The notes: a model not told the origin generated them from the letters alone. A stretch of DNA of 6,492 nucleotides from Desulfotomaculum sp. (GCA_021129815.1 JAJOKN010000053.1:1327-7818); one strand, 5' to 3'; positions 1-6,293 are shown, counted from the first letter of the stretch. Numbers and translations are program-made.

Positions 1-58
1 TTTTGCTTCTTTTGTGGTTTGGTCTAATAGAAATTTAGAGGATTTAAAAGCAGCCTAT

Positions 59-1459
59 CTATATTTTCATCCTCTTTGCTATTTCCCGCCCGACTATCAC
101 ACCGGATATTGAAGCCTGCACAAGCCCTCTAGTGATGCCCGCGCCGTCTCCTGCAGCAAACAGGTTTTGTATTTTGGTTTCCAAGCAGCTGTTCACCGCA
201 AGTTTAAAGGAATAAAATTTAACTTCTATGCCGTAAAGAAGCGTAAAGCGCGAATACACTCCCGGTGCGATTTTATCAAGCGCTTTTAACATTTCTATTA
301 TACCAACTAAATGTCTGTAAGGAAGAGCTAGGCTCAAATCTCCCGGCACAGCTTCCTTTAGCGTTGGTTTTACCAGTCCTTTTTTTATGCGGCTTTCGTT
401 TGATCTCTGGCCGTTCAACAGGTCGCCCAGCCGCTGCACTATCACTCCGCCGCTTAAAAGGTTTGCAAGCCCTGCAATGTATCTGCCGTAAGAGATAGGA
501 TCGTCAAAAGGTTTTGTAAATGTCTTTGTAACCAAAATCGCAAAGTTTGTATTCTCTGTCTTTTTGTAAGCATGGGTGTGGCCGTTTACTGTAATCAATC
601 CGTTGTTGTTTTCTATAACCACCTCGCCGTATGGGTTCATACAAAAGGTGCGAAGTTTATCATCAAAAACTTTGGAATAATACAAAAGCTTTGATTCATA
701 CATTATGCTGGTGATGTGCTCCATCACCACAGCAGGCAGTTCCACGCGCACACCTACATCTACAGGGTTTACAGCTATATCAAGTCCCAGCTCTTTTGCT
801 TCTCTGGAAAGCCATTTGGCTCCTTCTCTGCCGGGTGCTATAACCACGTTTTCAGCATAAATTTTTCTACAGTCAGCTGTTTCTACGCCTATCACAGCGC
901 CATCTTTTACAAGCACTCTTTTAACCGGACATTCAACAGCGATGTCCACAGTGTTGTTTTTGTCGCTTATCAAGCGCTCTTTAATTTTCTCCAGTATCTC
1001 CTGACAGCGCCCTGTACCCAGATGCCTTACAGGCATTGTAACCAGCTTTAAATCTGCTTTTAAGGCTTCTCTTTTAAGCTTGTCTATTTTTTCATTTTCC
1101 ATCCCGTGCAGTTGCTGCGATGCACCGAAACTCAAATATATATCATCTACATGCTTGATGTATCCCAAAAGATTTTGCGTGCCAATGTAGTTTTCCAAAT
1201 TGCCGCCTACTTCTGCACACAGCGTGAGCTTTCCATCGCTGAAAGCTCCAGCGCCGCCCCAGCCGCAAACCATAGAGCACGGGTTGCATGACACGCACGG
1301 TATGCCATTCTTTTTGGAAGGGCATATGCGTTTATCCATCGCTCTGCCTTTCTCTATTATCAGTACGCTTTTGTGCTTGCAGTTTTTTATGAGTTCAAGC
1401 GCGGTGAAAATCCCTGCAGGTCCTGCTCCTACTATGATGACGTCATACCGCTCTTTCAT
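59..1459 (-). CDS. FAD-dependent dehydrogenase, COG2509 type
   Basis: A 466-residue flavoprotein, probably cytosolic since I see no signal peptide or membrane segment. The N-terminus carries a Rossmann FAD-binding fold with GAGPAG at residues 11-16 and the ribose-binding acidic residue E36 (IIEKG). The C-terminus has the second FAD contact, AAGDGAG around residues 435-441, followed by a helix. Between them lies a cysteine-rich stretch (C46, C55, C58, C61, C65) leading into GWGGAGAFSDGK, a signature I associate with the uncharacterised FAD-dependent dehydrogenases of COG2509; the substrate is unknown. The start is placed at 1459: GAGAGGTG lies 5 nt upstream, and a TTGACT-17-TACAAT promoter covers the upstream Met codons at 1519 and 1504, so these would not be in the transcript. 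The gene is apparently monocistronic and diverges from the MNT/HEPN pair. It could act on any of many reduced substrates. Family call is confident, function is not. Confidence 0.88.
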   Translation of the reverse strand: MKERYDVIIVGAGPAGIFTALELIKNCKHKSVLIIEKGRAMDKRICPSKKNGIPCVSCNPCSMVCGWGGAGAFSDGKLTLCAEVGGNLENYIGTQNLLGYIKHVDDIYLSFGASQQLHGMENEKIDKLKREALKADLKLVTMPVRHLGTGRCQEILEKIKERLISDKNNTVDIAVECPVKRVLVKDGAVIGVETADCRKIYAENVVIAPGREGAKWLSREAKELGLDIAVNPVDVGVRVELPAVVMEHITSIMYESKLLYYSKVFDDKLRTFCMNPYGEVVIENNNGLITVNGHTHAYKKTENTNFAILVTKTFTKPFDDPISYGRYIAGLANLLSGGVIVQRLGDLLNGQRSNESRIKKGLVKPTLKEAVPGDLSLALPYRHLVGIIEMLKALDKIAPGVYSRFTLLYGIEVKFYSFKLAVNSCLETKIQNLFAAGDGAGITRGLVQASISGVIVGREIAKRMKI

Positions 1460-1464
1460 AAACG

Positions 1465-1472
1465 CACCTCTC
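1465..1472 (-). promoter_or_regulatory. Shine-Dalgarno site of the FAD dehydrogenase
   Basis: Read on the minus strand this is GAGAGGTG, 5 nt before the ATG at 1459. It decides the start: the longer reading frame from 1519 has no comparable site and would begin upstream of the -35 box. Confidence 0.75.
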
Positions 1473-1490
1473 TTTAGAGCATGCTGTATT

Positions 1491-1519
1491 ATTGTATCAA
1501 ACATAGCATTTTCAGTCAA
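1491..1519 (-). promoter_or_regulatory. Sigma-A promoter of the FAD dehydrogenase
   Basis: On the minus strand the -35 box is TTGACT (1519-1514), the spacer is exactly 17 nt, and the -10 box is TACAAT (1496-1491). Each box differs from consensus at one position. The predicted transcript starts at about 1485, leaving a leader of about 25 nt before the ATG at 1459. The -35 box lies within the upstream region of the opposing promoter, so the two could compete for RNA polymerase. Confidence 0.8.
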
Positions 1520-1524
1520 AAAAA

Positions 1525-1533
1525 TGTTATAAT
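1525..1533 (+). promoter_or_regulatory. Extended -10 promoter of the MNT/HEPN cassette
   Basis: TGTTATAAT is a perfect TATAAT hexamer preceded by the TGN extension. No good -35 box is seen at 16-18 nt spacing, which fits an extended -10 promoter. The start would be near 1540, giving a leader of about 70 nt before the nucleotidyltransferase ATG at 1611. Its upstream region coincides with the -35 box and spacer of the divergent dehydrogenase promoter. Confidence 0.6.
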
Positions 1534-1534
1534 G

Positions 1535-1546
1535 AAAAGCAAAAAG
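1535..1546 (+). repeat. Left copy of 12-bp direct repeat flanking the MNT/HEPN cassette
   Basis: AAAAGCAAAAAG occurs here, directly after the -10 box, and again at 2470-2481, at the stop codon of the HEPN gene. The match is perfect over 12 bases and in the same orientation. The motif is A-rich, so chance cannot be excluded, but its position on both edges of the accessory cassette suggests a scar of insertion or a recombination site. Confidence 0.55.
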
Positions 1547-1572
1547 ACTAAGAGGCTAAAAGATAAAAAAAT

Positions 1573-1596
1573 TTAAGTGAGGTTTTAAAAACTTAA
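1573..1596. repeat. Inverted repeat in the mntA leader
   Basis: TTAAGT (1573-1578) and ACTTAA (1591-1596) are perfect 6-bp inverted arms around a 12-nt spacer. The right arm overlaps the Shine-Dalgarno sequence AAGGAAG (1595-1601) of the nucleotidyltransferase gene. It could be an operator for autoregulation or a weak, AT-rich RNA hairpin that limits ribosome access. Both roles are inference; the arms are too AT-rich to exclude chance. Confidence 0.35.
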
Positions 1597-1610
1597 GGAA
1601 GTACTCCGGT

Positions 1611-2036
1611 ATGGATAAGCTTAAAAAGTTAAAGGAAATCTGTCAAAAATACGATATAGCGCTTGTATATCTGTTCGGTTCACAGGTGAAAACTGGCGCT
1701 GAATTGTTAAACGGCGTTAAAAAAGAGGTAACTGACCCCCTAGCTGACATAGATGTAGGTATAGTTTTCAAGTGCGGACTCCCTTCTAAAAAAGTAAGAT
1801 GGGAAGTTTACAGCTATATATTTAATGAAATGGAAGATCTTTTTCTGCCATATCCTTTAGATTTAGTATTTTTACAGGAAACGCATTCTGTATTCCAGGC
1901 CAATGCAATTTGCGGAAAATGCATTTATTATGAAAGCTTAGAGTTTAAAGAAAGCTACGAAGAGTACATTTTGGCTCGCGCTGCTGATTTTCGCCCTTTT
2001 TTAGAAGCTTATTTAAATGAGGTGCTGGAGGGCTAA
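1611..2036 (+). CDS. mntA: MntA-like minimal nucleotidyltransferase (antitoxin)
   Basis: A 141-residue protein with a pol-beta-type minimal nucleotidyltransferase fold. LFGS ends in G23-S24, the metal-binding pair is D46-I47-D48 (ADIDVG), and the third acidic residue is probably D84 (PLDLVFL). Known MntA antitoxins transfer AMP from ATP to a tyrosine of the partner HEPN RNase, inactivating it. Here 21 residues separate GS and DxD instead of the usual 10 or so, because of an extra segment at about residues 28-42. All catalytic residues appear present, so I expect an active enzyme. The ATG is preceded by AAGGAAG, 9 nt upstream, and by an extended -10 promoter at 1525-1533. The HEPN gene follows after 3 nt, so the two are co-transcribed. 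The symbol rests on domain and context, not on close similarity to the Shewanella protein. Confidence 0.82.
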   Translation: MDKLKKLKEICQKYDIALVYLFGSQVKTGAELLNGVKKEVTDPLADIDVGIVFKCGLPSKKVRWEVYSYIFNEMEDLFLPYPLDLVFLQETHSVFQANAICGKCIYYESLEFKESYEEYILARAADFRPFLEAYLNEVLEG

Positions 2037-2039
2037 AAA

Positions 2040-2471
2040 ATGCCTATAGATAAATTAACTATAAAGCAAAGGCTTGCGCTCATAGAAAATTATGTAAAAG
2101 AATTAGAGCAGTTATCAAAAATACCTGCTCATGAGTTTGTGCACACGCGAAATGCTGCAGCTGCAGAAAGTTTTTTAAGGCGCACTCTTGAAGCAATTTT
2201 TGACATAGGTCGGCATATTTTGGCTAAAAATGGGAATATAAATATAGCGCTTGAATATAAAGGTATAGCAATAGGTTTGAAAAATATGGGTATCATAGAC
2301 ACATCACTCTCAAATCAATTGATAAAAATGGCAGGTTATAGGAACAGGCTGGTGCATTTTTACCATCAGGTATCTGATGAAGAATTATACAGCATAATAA
2401 ACAACAACTTGAAAGATATAATCACATTTAAAGAACAAATAAAAAGGTATTTAAAAAGTGTAAACACTTAA
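2040..2471 (+). CDS. hepT: HepT-like HEPN-domain RNase toxin (DUF86)
   Basis: A 143-residue, largely alpha-helical HEPN protein of the DUF86/HepT type. The active-site motif RX4HXY is complete near the C-terminus: R101, H106 and Y108 in GYRNRLVHFYH. In this family R and H form the metal-independent RNase site, usually as a dimer, and the tyrosine is the residue AMPylated by the partner MntA. I infer a growth-arresting RNA-cleaving toxin, possibly active in phage defence or stress; the RNA target cannot be read from sequence. GGAGGG lies 7 nt before the ATG and overlaps the end of the upstream gene, so translation is probably coupled. The gene faces dnaB and ends 26 bp from its stop codon. The stop codon overlaps the right copy of a 12-bp direct repeat. 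Confidence 0.85.
   Translation: MPIDKLTIKQRLALIENYVKELEQLSKIPAHEFVHTRNAAAAESFLRRTLEAIFDIGRHILAKNGNINIALEYKGIAIGLKNMGIIDTSLSNQLIKMAGYRNRLVHFYHQVSDEELYSIINNNLKDIITFKEQIKRYLKSVNT
2451..2469 (-). terminator. Weak possible terminator of the dnaB operon
   Basis: On the minus strand AAGTG-TTTA-CACTT forms a 5-bp stem with a tetraloop and runs into a short T tract, 28 nt after the dnaB stop. It lies inside the 3' end of the opposing hepT gene. The stem is short and AT-rich, so termination would be weak. The same sequence is a near-perfect palindrome (AAGTGTAAACACTT, 2456-2469) and could instead bind a protein. Confidence 0.3.
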
Positions 2472-2481
2472 AAGCAAAAAG
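2470..2481 (+). repeat. Right copy of 12-bp direct repeat flanking the MNT/HEPN cassette
   Basis: AAAAGCAAAAAG, identical to 1535-1546. Its first two bases are the last two of the hepT stop codon TAA. It fills most of the 26-bp gap between the convergent hepT and dnaB genes. Confidence 0.55.
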
Positions 2482-2497
2482 CATACTCAGGCAGCAA

Positions 2498-3844
2498 TCA
2501 AAACTCCTCTTTAGCCAAGTTAACAAATTTTGTGCATTGCTTTATAAACCCGAGTTCTACCTTGCCAACAGGGCCATTTCTTTGCTTTGCAATTATAATT
2601 TCAGCTATGCCAGCTTTTTCTGATTCTGGATTATAGTATTCATCTCTGTAAATAAACATGACCACATCTGCATCCTGCTCTATGCTGCCGCTTTCTCTTA
2701 AATCTGGCATTATGGGTCTTTTGTTCTGACGCTGTTCCACTGCGCGGCTCAGCTGAGACAGTGCCAGCACAGGCACGTTCAACTCTTTAGCTATGCCTTT
2801 TAATGATCTCGATATATCTGATATTTCCTGCTGACGGTTTTCAGCGCGTCTGTTTCCCTGCATGAGCTGCATATAATCTATGACTATAAGTCCCAAGTTT
2901 TTGTCCTTTTTAAGGTTGCGTGCCTTTGCAAGTATTTCCCTGGGAGAAAGTATAGCGGTATCATCTATATACAGAGGAGCATGAGAGAGATTTTCTCCTG
3001 CCTGTGTTAAGCGAAGCCAATCTTCATCTTTTAAAAAACCTGCACGGAGCTTTTGCTGGTCAACCATCGCCTCTGCACACAGCATTCTCTGAACAAGCTG
3101 GGTTTTTGACATCTCCAAGCTAAAGATAGCCGTGGGTACATTCAAACGCACAGCAGCATTCAGCGCTATCATAAGTCCCAATGTAGTTTTTCCCATGCTC
3201 GGACGCGCAGCAAGCACTATCAAATCTCCATTTTGCAGACCACAGGTAATGTTGTCCAGATCTATAAAGCCTGTGGATATACCCGTGAGCTTTCCGCGGT
3301 TTTGCTGCATTTTTTCAATTTGTTCAAATAACTGCACAAGTATATCATTTACAGCTGTCAAATTTTTAGACTGGCATCTGTTCCTGAGCTCTATCAGAGC
3401 TTCTTCAGCCTGATCTATGAGTTCATGCACGTCCTTTTCCTCATAACTCATAGCAGAGACTTTGGTTGACAGCTGTATGAGCATCCGCTTTAGGGATTTT
3501 TCTTCTACAATATGTGCATAATGCTCTACATTGCGCGCTGTGGGTACAACCCCAGCCAAAAGCGCTATATAAGAAGCCCCTCCTGCTTTTTCTAAGCTTC
3601 CATTCTTTTTGAGCTCCTCGGATACCGTGATCATATCTATCGGCTGGTCTCTATCTGCTAAATTCAGCATAGCCTTGTATATAAGCCTGTGGCTTTCGCT
3701 GTAAAAGTCATCTGGATTTATAATTTCCATTACTTTGTATATGCTCTCTTTATCGAGCAATATTGACCCTAAAACCGCTTGTTCAGCATCTATGCTTTGA
3801 GGCAGCTCTTGTTCCTGAAAAAAGTTGTCCTTTTTTAGTGTCAT
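2498..3844 (-). CDS. dnaB: Replicative DNA helicase DnaB
   Basis: A 448-residue hexameric helicase that unwinds DNA 5' to 3' at the replication fork and interacts with primase; this is the normal family length (the B. subtilis orthologue is named DnaC). The N-terminal helical domain covers about residues 15-120 (SIDAEQAVLGSILL), then a linker, then the RecA-like motor. The motor shows Walker A ARPSMGKT at 213-220, the catalytic glutamate in FSLEMS (E244), Walker B VIDYMQL with D323, the LSQLSR motif at 362-367, DLRESGSIEQDADVV at 381-395, and the arginine finger in AKQRNGPVG (R422). No intein or frameshift is present. The start at 3844 fits the family N-terminus and has AGGG 10 nt upstream. 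It follows lonC by 55 nt and is probably the last gene of the rplI-lonC-dnaB operon. Confidence 0.97.
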   Translation of the reverse strand: MTLKKDNFFQEQELPQSIDAEQAVLGSILLDKESIYKVMEIINPDDFYSESHRLIYKAMLNLADRDQPIDMITVSEELKKNGSLEKAGGASYIALLAGVVPTARNVEHYAHIVEEKSLKRMLIQLSTKVSAMSYEEKDVHELIDQAEEALIELRNRCQSKNLTAVNDILVQLFEQIEKMQQNRGKLTGISTGFIDLDNITCGLQNGDLIVLAARPSMGKTTLGLMIALNAAVRLNVPTAIFSLEMSKTQLVQRMLCAEAMVDQQKLRAGFLKDEDWLRLTQAGENLSHAPLYIDDTAILSPREILAKARNLKKDKNLGLIVIDYMQLMQGNRRAENRQQEISDISRSLKGIAKELNVPVLALSQLSRAVEQRQNKRPIMPDLRESGSIEQDADVVMFIYRDEYYNPESEKAGIAEIIIAKQRNGPVGKVELGFIKQCTKFVNLAKEEF

Positions 3845-3885
3845 TGCAAATCATCCCTGATTGTTAATATCGCCAGTACCGTCTA

Positions 3886-3891
3886 ATTATA
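3886..3891 (-). promoter_or_regulatory. Possible -10 box of an internal dnaB promoter
   Basis: The minus strand reads TATAAT in the 55-nt gap between lonC and dnaB, which would start transcription near 3879. I find no convincing -35 box 16-18 nt upstream, where the sequence is the end of lonC. It may let dnaB be expressed apart from the upstream genes; in this AT-rich gap the hexamer could also be chance. Confidence 0.3.
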
Positions 3892-3899
3892 TAATCAAT

Positions 3900-5822
3900 T
3901 TATGAAAATACCTGTTCTATAGCTTCATTTATATTTTTTACAAGCACTACATCTATTCCCTTTACGTCCCTTGGTATGTGATCTTTGTTTTCAAATGGGA
4001 TAATTACTTTTTTTATGCCTGCTTGTTTTGCCCCGTATATCTTCTCATAAATACCGCCTACAGCTTTGATATTGCCCCTGATGGATATTTCTCCTGTTAC
4101 TGCAACGTTTTGAGATATAGGAATTTCCTTTATTGCGCTCAAAATAGCAATCGTTATAGCAACTCCTGCAGATGGACCGTCTATCCTGCCCCCGCCCACA
4201 ACGTTTATGTGGATATCAAAGTCATTTATATCTATTCCTTCTATCTTTCTTATAACAGAAGCTGCGTTGAATACAGAGTCTTTAGCCATGCTGCCCGCTG
4301 TGTCATTAAACCTCATAGTTCCTTTTCCGCTTTTGGATGCCGGAAATGATATCGCCTCTATTTCCAACACCGATCCTAAAAAGCCTGATACTCCTAATCC
4401 AAATATTTTTCCTACTTCTTTTTTATCGCTTGCTTTTTTATTGGCTGTAGATGTAAGCCGATTTGATTGTATAACTTCTTTTACATCGCTTTGTGTTATA
4501 CAGATTTTAGTTGATTTGCTGTCTCCAACCTGTGATTTGTAATACGCGAGACCATAAGCATCGCATAATATACCAACTGCTTTGCGCCCTTCTATTGTGT
4601 AGCTGCTTATTATTTCTTTTGCTTCGTCAGTTAAATCTACATTTAACTTTTCCGCTGCCATCGCAACTATTTTTTTAATATCAGAAGGTGTAAGCGCTTC
4701 AAAAAAGACTTCCGCACATCGTGAACGTATAGCAGGGTTTATTTCTTCAGGTTCACGCGTAGTAGCTCCAATGAGTATAAAATCCGCTGGCGCTCCTTCT
4801 TCAAAAATTTTCTTTATATATTTTGGCGTGTTAGGATCATTCGGGTCATAATAAGCAGATTCAAAGTAAACTCTCTTATCTTCAAGCACTTTTAGAAGTT
4901 TGTTCTGCAATACAGGATTTAGTTCACCAATTTCATCTATAAATAAAACCCCGCCGTGAGCTTCTGTAACCAAGCCCAGCTTCGGCTCAGGCACGCCGGT
5001 ATCCGCCAGATCTCTTCTTGCACCCTGATAAATGGGATCATGAACAGAACCCAACAGAGGATTAGCGATTTCGCGCGGATCCCACCTCAAAGTAGTGCCA
5101 TCTACCTCTACAAACTTGCTGTCTTCTGAAAACACACTTCCATTTACTTTTTTTGCTACTTCCAGCGCAAGGCGCGCCGCTGTGGTTTTCCCTACGCCGG
5201 GCGGTCCGTAAATTATGATATGTTGAGGTAACGGAGATGCAAGTTTAGATATCAAAGCCTTTATACCGTTTTTCTGCCCTACAATTTCGTCAATTGAATT
5301 AGGCCTGAGCACATTTAAAGCCTGTGCTGCAAGCTTTTTTTGCTCCAATTTTTCTAAACGAGCAAGTTTTTTTAAAGTTTGAGCATTTTCTGGACCTGCA
5401 ATCTCTTTTAATACCTGCATTTTTATTTCACGTACATATTCTTCATGCCTTGCTTGAATTTTTTCGTTTATCTTTTTTTCGATTTCTTCCTCAATGCTGC
5501 GCTTTGCAATTATATCAGCAATTTTATCTTCTATTTCATCTAATATATCGTCAATTTCTTCTATATCCGGCAGTTTGTCAAGGGAATATTTTTCAAAGAC
5601 TAACTTTTGAAGAGCTAACACTCTTTCTTCCAATTTATCCGAACGCATTAAATTCAATATGCCGAGTTTACCAGCTCTGAGCACCAGCTTTTCTGAGCCG
5701 TAAATATTTGAAACCAAACCATACAGCGCATTTACACGGCGGCGCAGTTGTTCTTGCTCAGAAAAACGCCTTGCTGTTTCTTTTGAACTTGAACTTATAA
5801 ACTTCTCTAAAAAGTTTTTCAT
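3900..5822 (-). CDS. lonC: LonC, Lon-family ATP-dependent protease of spore formers
   Basis: A 640-residue AAA+ serine protease that unfolds and degrades cytosolic proteins. The first 165 residues are charged and helical, probably coiled coil around 85-165, in place of the LonA substrate-binding domain; no membrane segment is seen, unlike LonB. The AAA+ module shows Walker A GPPGVGKT at 206-213, Walker B VLFIDEIGEL with D296-E297, sensor 1 ILIGATTREP at 349-358, and an arginine finger near R366/R368. The C-terminal S16 protease domain has the complete Ser-Lys dyad, S551 in DGPSAG and K594 in GGIYEK. The family (TIGR02903, spore_lon_C) is, as I recall, limited to a subset of endospore formers, so a role in sporulation is likely but not shown. 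AAAGGAG lies 7 nt before the ATG. It sits 24 nt after rplI, so the two are co-transcribed. Confidence 0.93.
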   Translation of the reverse strand: MKNFLEKFISSSSKETARRFSEQEQLRRRVNALYGLVSNIYGSEKLVLRAGKLGILNLMRSDKLEERVLALQKLVFEKYSLDKLPDIEEIDDILDEIEDKIADIIAKRSIEEEIEKKINEKIQARHEEYVREIKMQVLKEIAGPENAQTLKKLARLEKLEQKKLAAQALNVLRPNSIDEIVGQKNGIKALISKLASPLPQHIIIYGPPGVGKTTAARLALEVAKKVNGSVFSEDSKFVEVDGTTLRWDPREIANPLLGSVHDPIYQGARRDLADTGVPEPKLGLVTEAHGGVLFIDEIGELNPVLQNKLLKVLEDKRVYFESAYYDPNDPNTPKYIKKIFEEGAPADFILIGATTREPEEINPAIRSRCAEVFFEALTPSDIKKIVAMAAEKLNVDLTDEAKEIISSYTIEGRKAVGILCDAYGLAYYKSQVGDSKSTKICITQSDVKEVIQSNRLTSTANKKASDKKEVGKIFGLGVSGFLGSVLEIEAISFPASKSGKGTMRFNDTAGSMAKDSVFNAASVIRKIEGIDINDFDIHINVVGGGRIDGPSAGVAITIAILSAIKEIPISQNVAVTGEISIRGNIKAVGGIYEKIYGAKQAGIKKVIIPFENKDHIPRDVKGIDVVLVKNINEAIEQVFS

Positions 5823-5846
5823 CTATATACTCCTTTCATAACTGCA

Positions 5847-6293
5847 TCAGCTTTCGCTGACGATAACATTCAGCTCCGCTTTTACTTTTGGGTGCAGCTT
5901 CACTGTGATTTTATACGTTCCTAAATTTTTAATAGGAGACTCTAAAACTATTTTCTTTTTTTCTACATCTATGCCATGTTTGTTTTTTAAATAATCTGAA
6001 ATATTTTTATTGCTTATAGCTCCAAAGAGTCTTCCGTTTTCACCAACTTTAGCAGCAATATTGACTGTAATTTGCTCTATTTTCTTTGCCAATTCTCTGG
6101 CTTCTTTTTCAATTTGCTCCTTTTTTAAAGCTTTTTTTTCTTTTATTTTAGCCAACTCATTTAGTTTTGTTTCAGACGCGTAAGTAGCCAATCCTTTCGG
6201 TATGAGATAATTTCTTCCATATCCTTCCGCAACTTCTACAACATCTCCCTTTTTACCAAGTTTAGGCACATCTTTTTTTAATATAACTTTCAT
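5847..6293 (-). CDS. rplI: Large ribosomal subunit protein bL9
   Basis: A full-length, 148-residue L9 that binds 23S rRNA near the L1 stalk base and helps maintain reading-frame fidelity. The N-terminal rRNA-binding domain carries the family signature, with G13, G16 and EGYGRNYLIPKGLA. A long lysine/glutamate-rich central helix (about 41-75) connects to the C-terminal domain, which includes GRLFGAIS and ends in VIVSES. The start MKVIL is the conserved family start, and an in-frame stop lies four codons upstream, so no earlier start is possible. The only Shine-Dalgarno-like sequence, GAAGGGGG (6316-6309), is 15 nt from the ATG, which is unusually far for so highly expressed a gene. It leads the lonC-dnaB genes, with a 24-nt gap to lonC. 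Confidence 0.97.
   Translation of the reverse strand: MKVILKKDVPKLGKKGDVVEVAEGYGRNYLIPKGLATYASETKLNELAKIKEKKALKKEQIEKEARELAKKIEQITVNIAAKVGENGRLFGAISNKNISDYLKNKHGIDVEKKKIVLESPIKNLGTYKITVKLHPKVKAELNVIVSES

Noticed and set aside
1460..1519. Longer start for the FAD dehydrogenase at 1519 (or 1504), adding up to 20 residues
   Set aside because: The extension covers the promoter boxes at 1491-1519, lacks a Shine-Dalgarno site, and puts residues ahead of a typical Rossmann N-terminus. The start at 1459 has GAGAGGTG at good spacing.
265..1532. Plus-strand open frames opposite the FAD dehydrogenase (265-498, 716-1051, 1106-1291, 1200-1532) and the minus-strand frame 1143-1325
   Set aside because: All lie over the well-supported flavoprotein gene in other frames, have low-complexity or cysteine/histidine-rich translations, and resemble no family.
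3132..5680. Plus-strand open frames opposite dnaB and lonC (3132-3413, 3978-4349, 4207-4542, 5324-5680)
   Set aside because: They are antisense shadows of two full-length conserved genes with intact motifs, and none has a convincing protein pattern.
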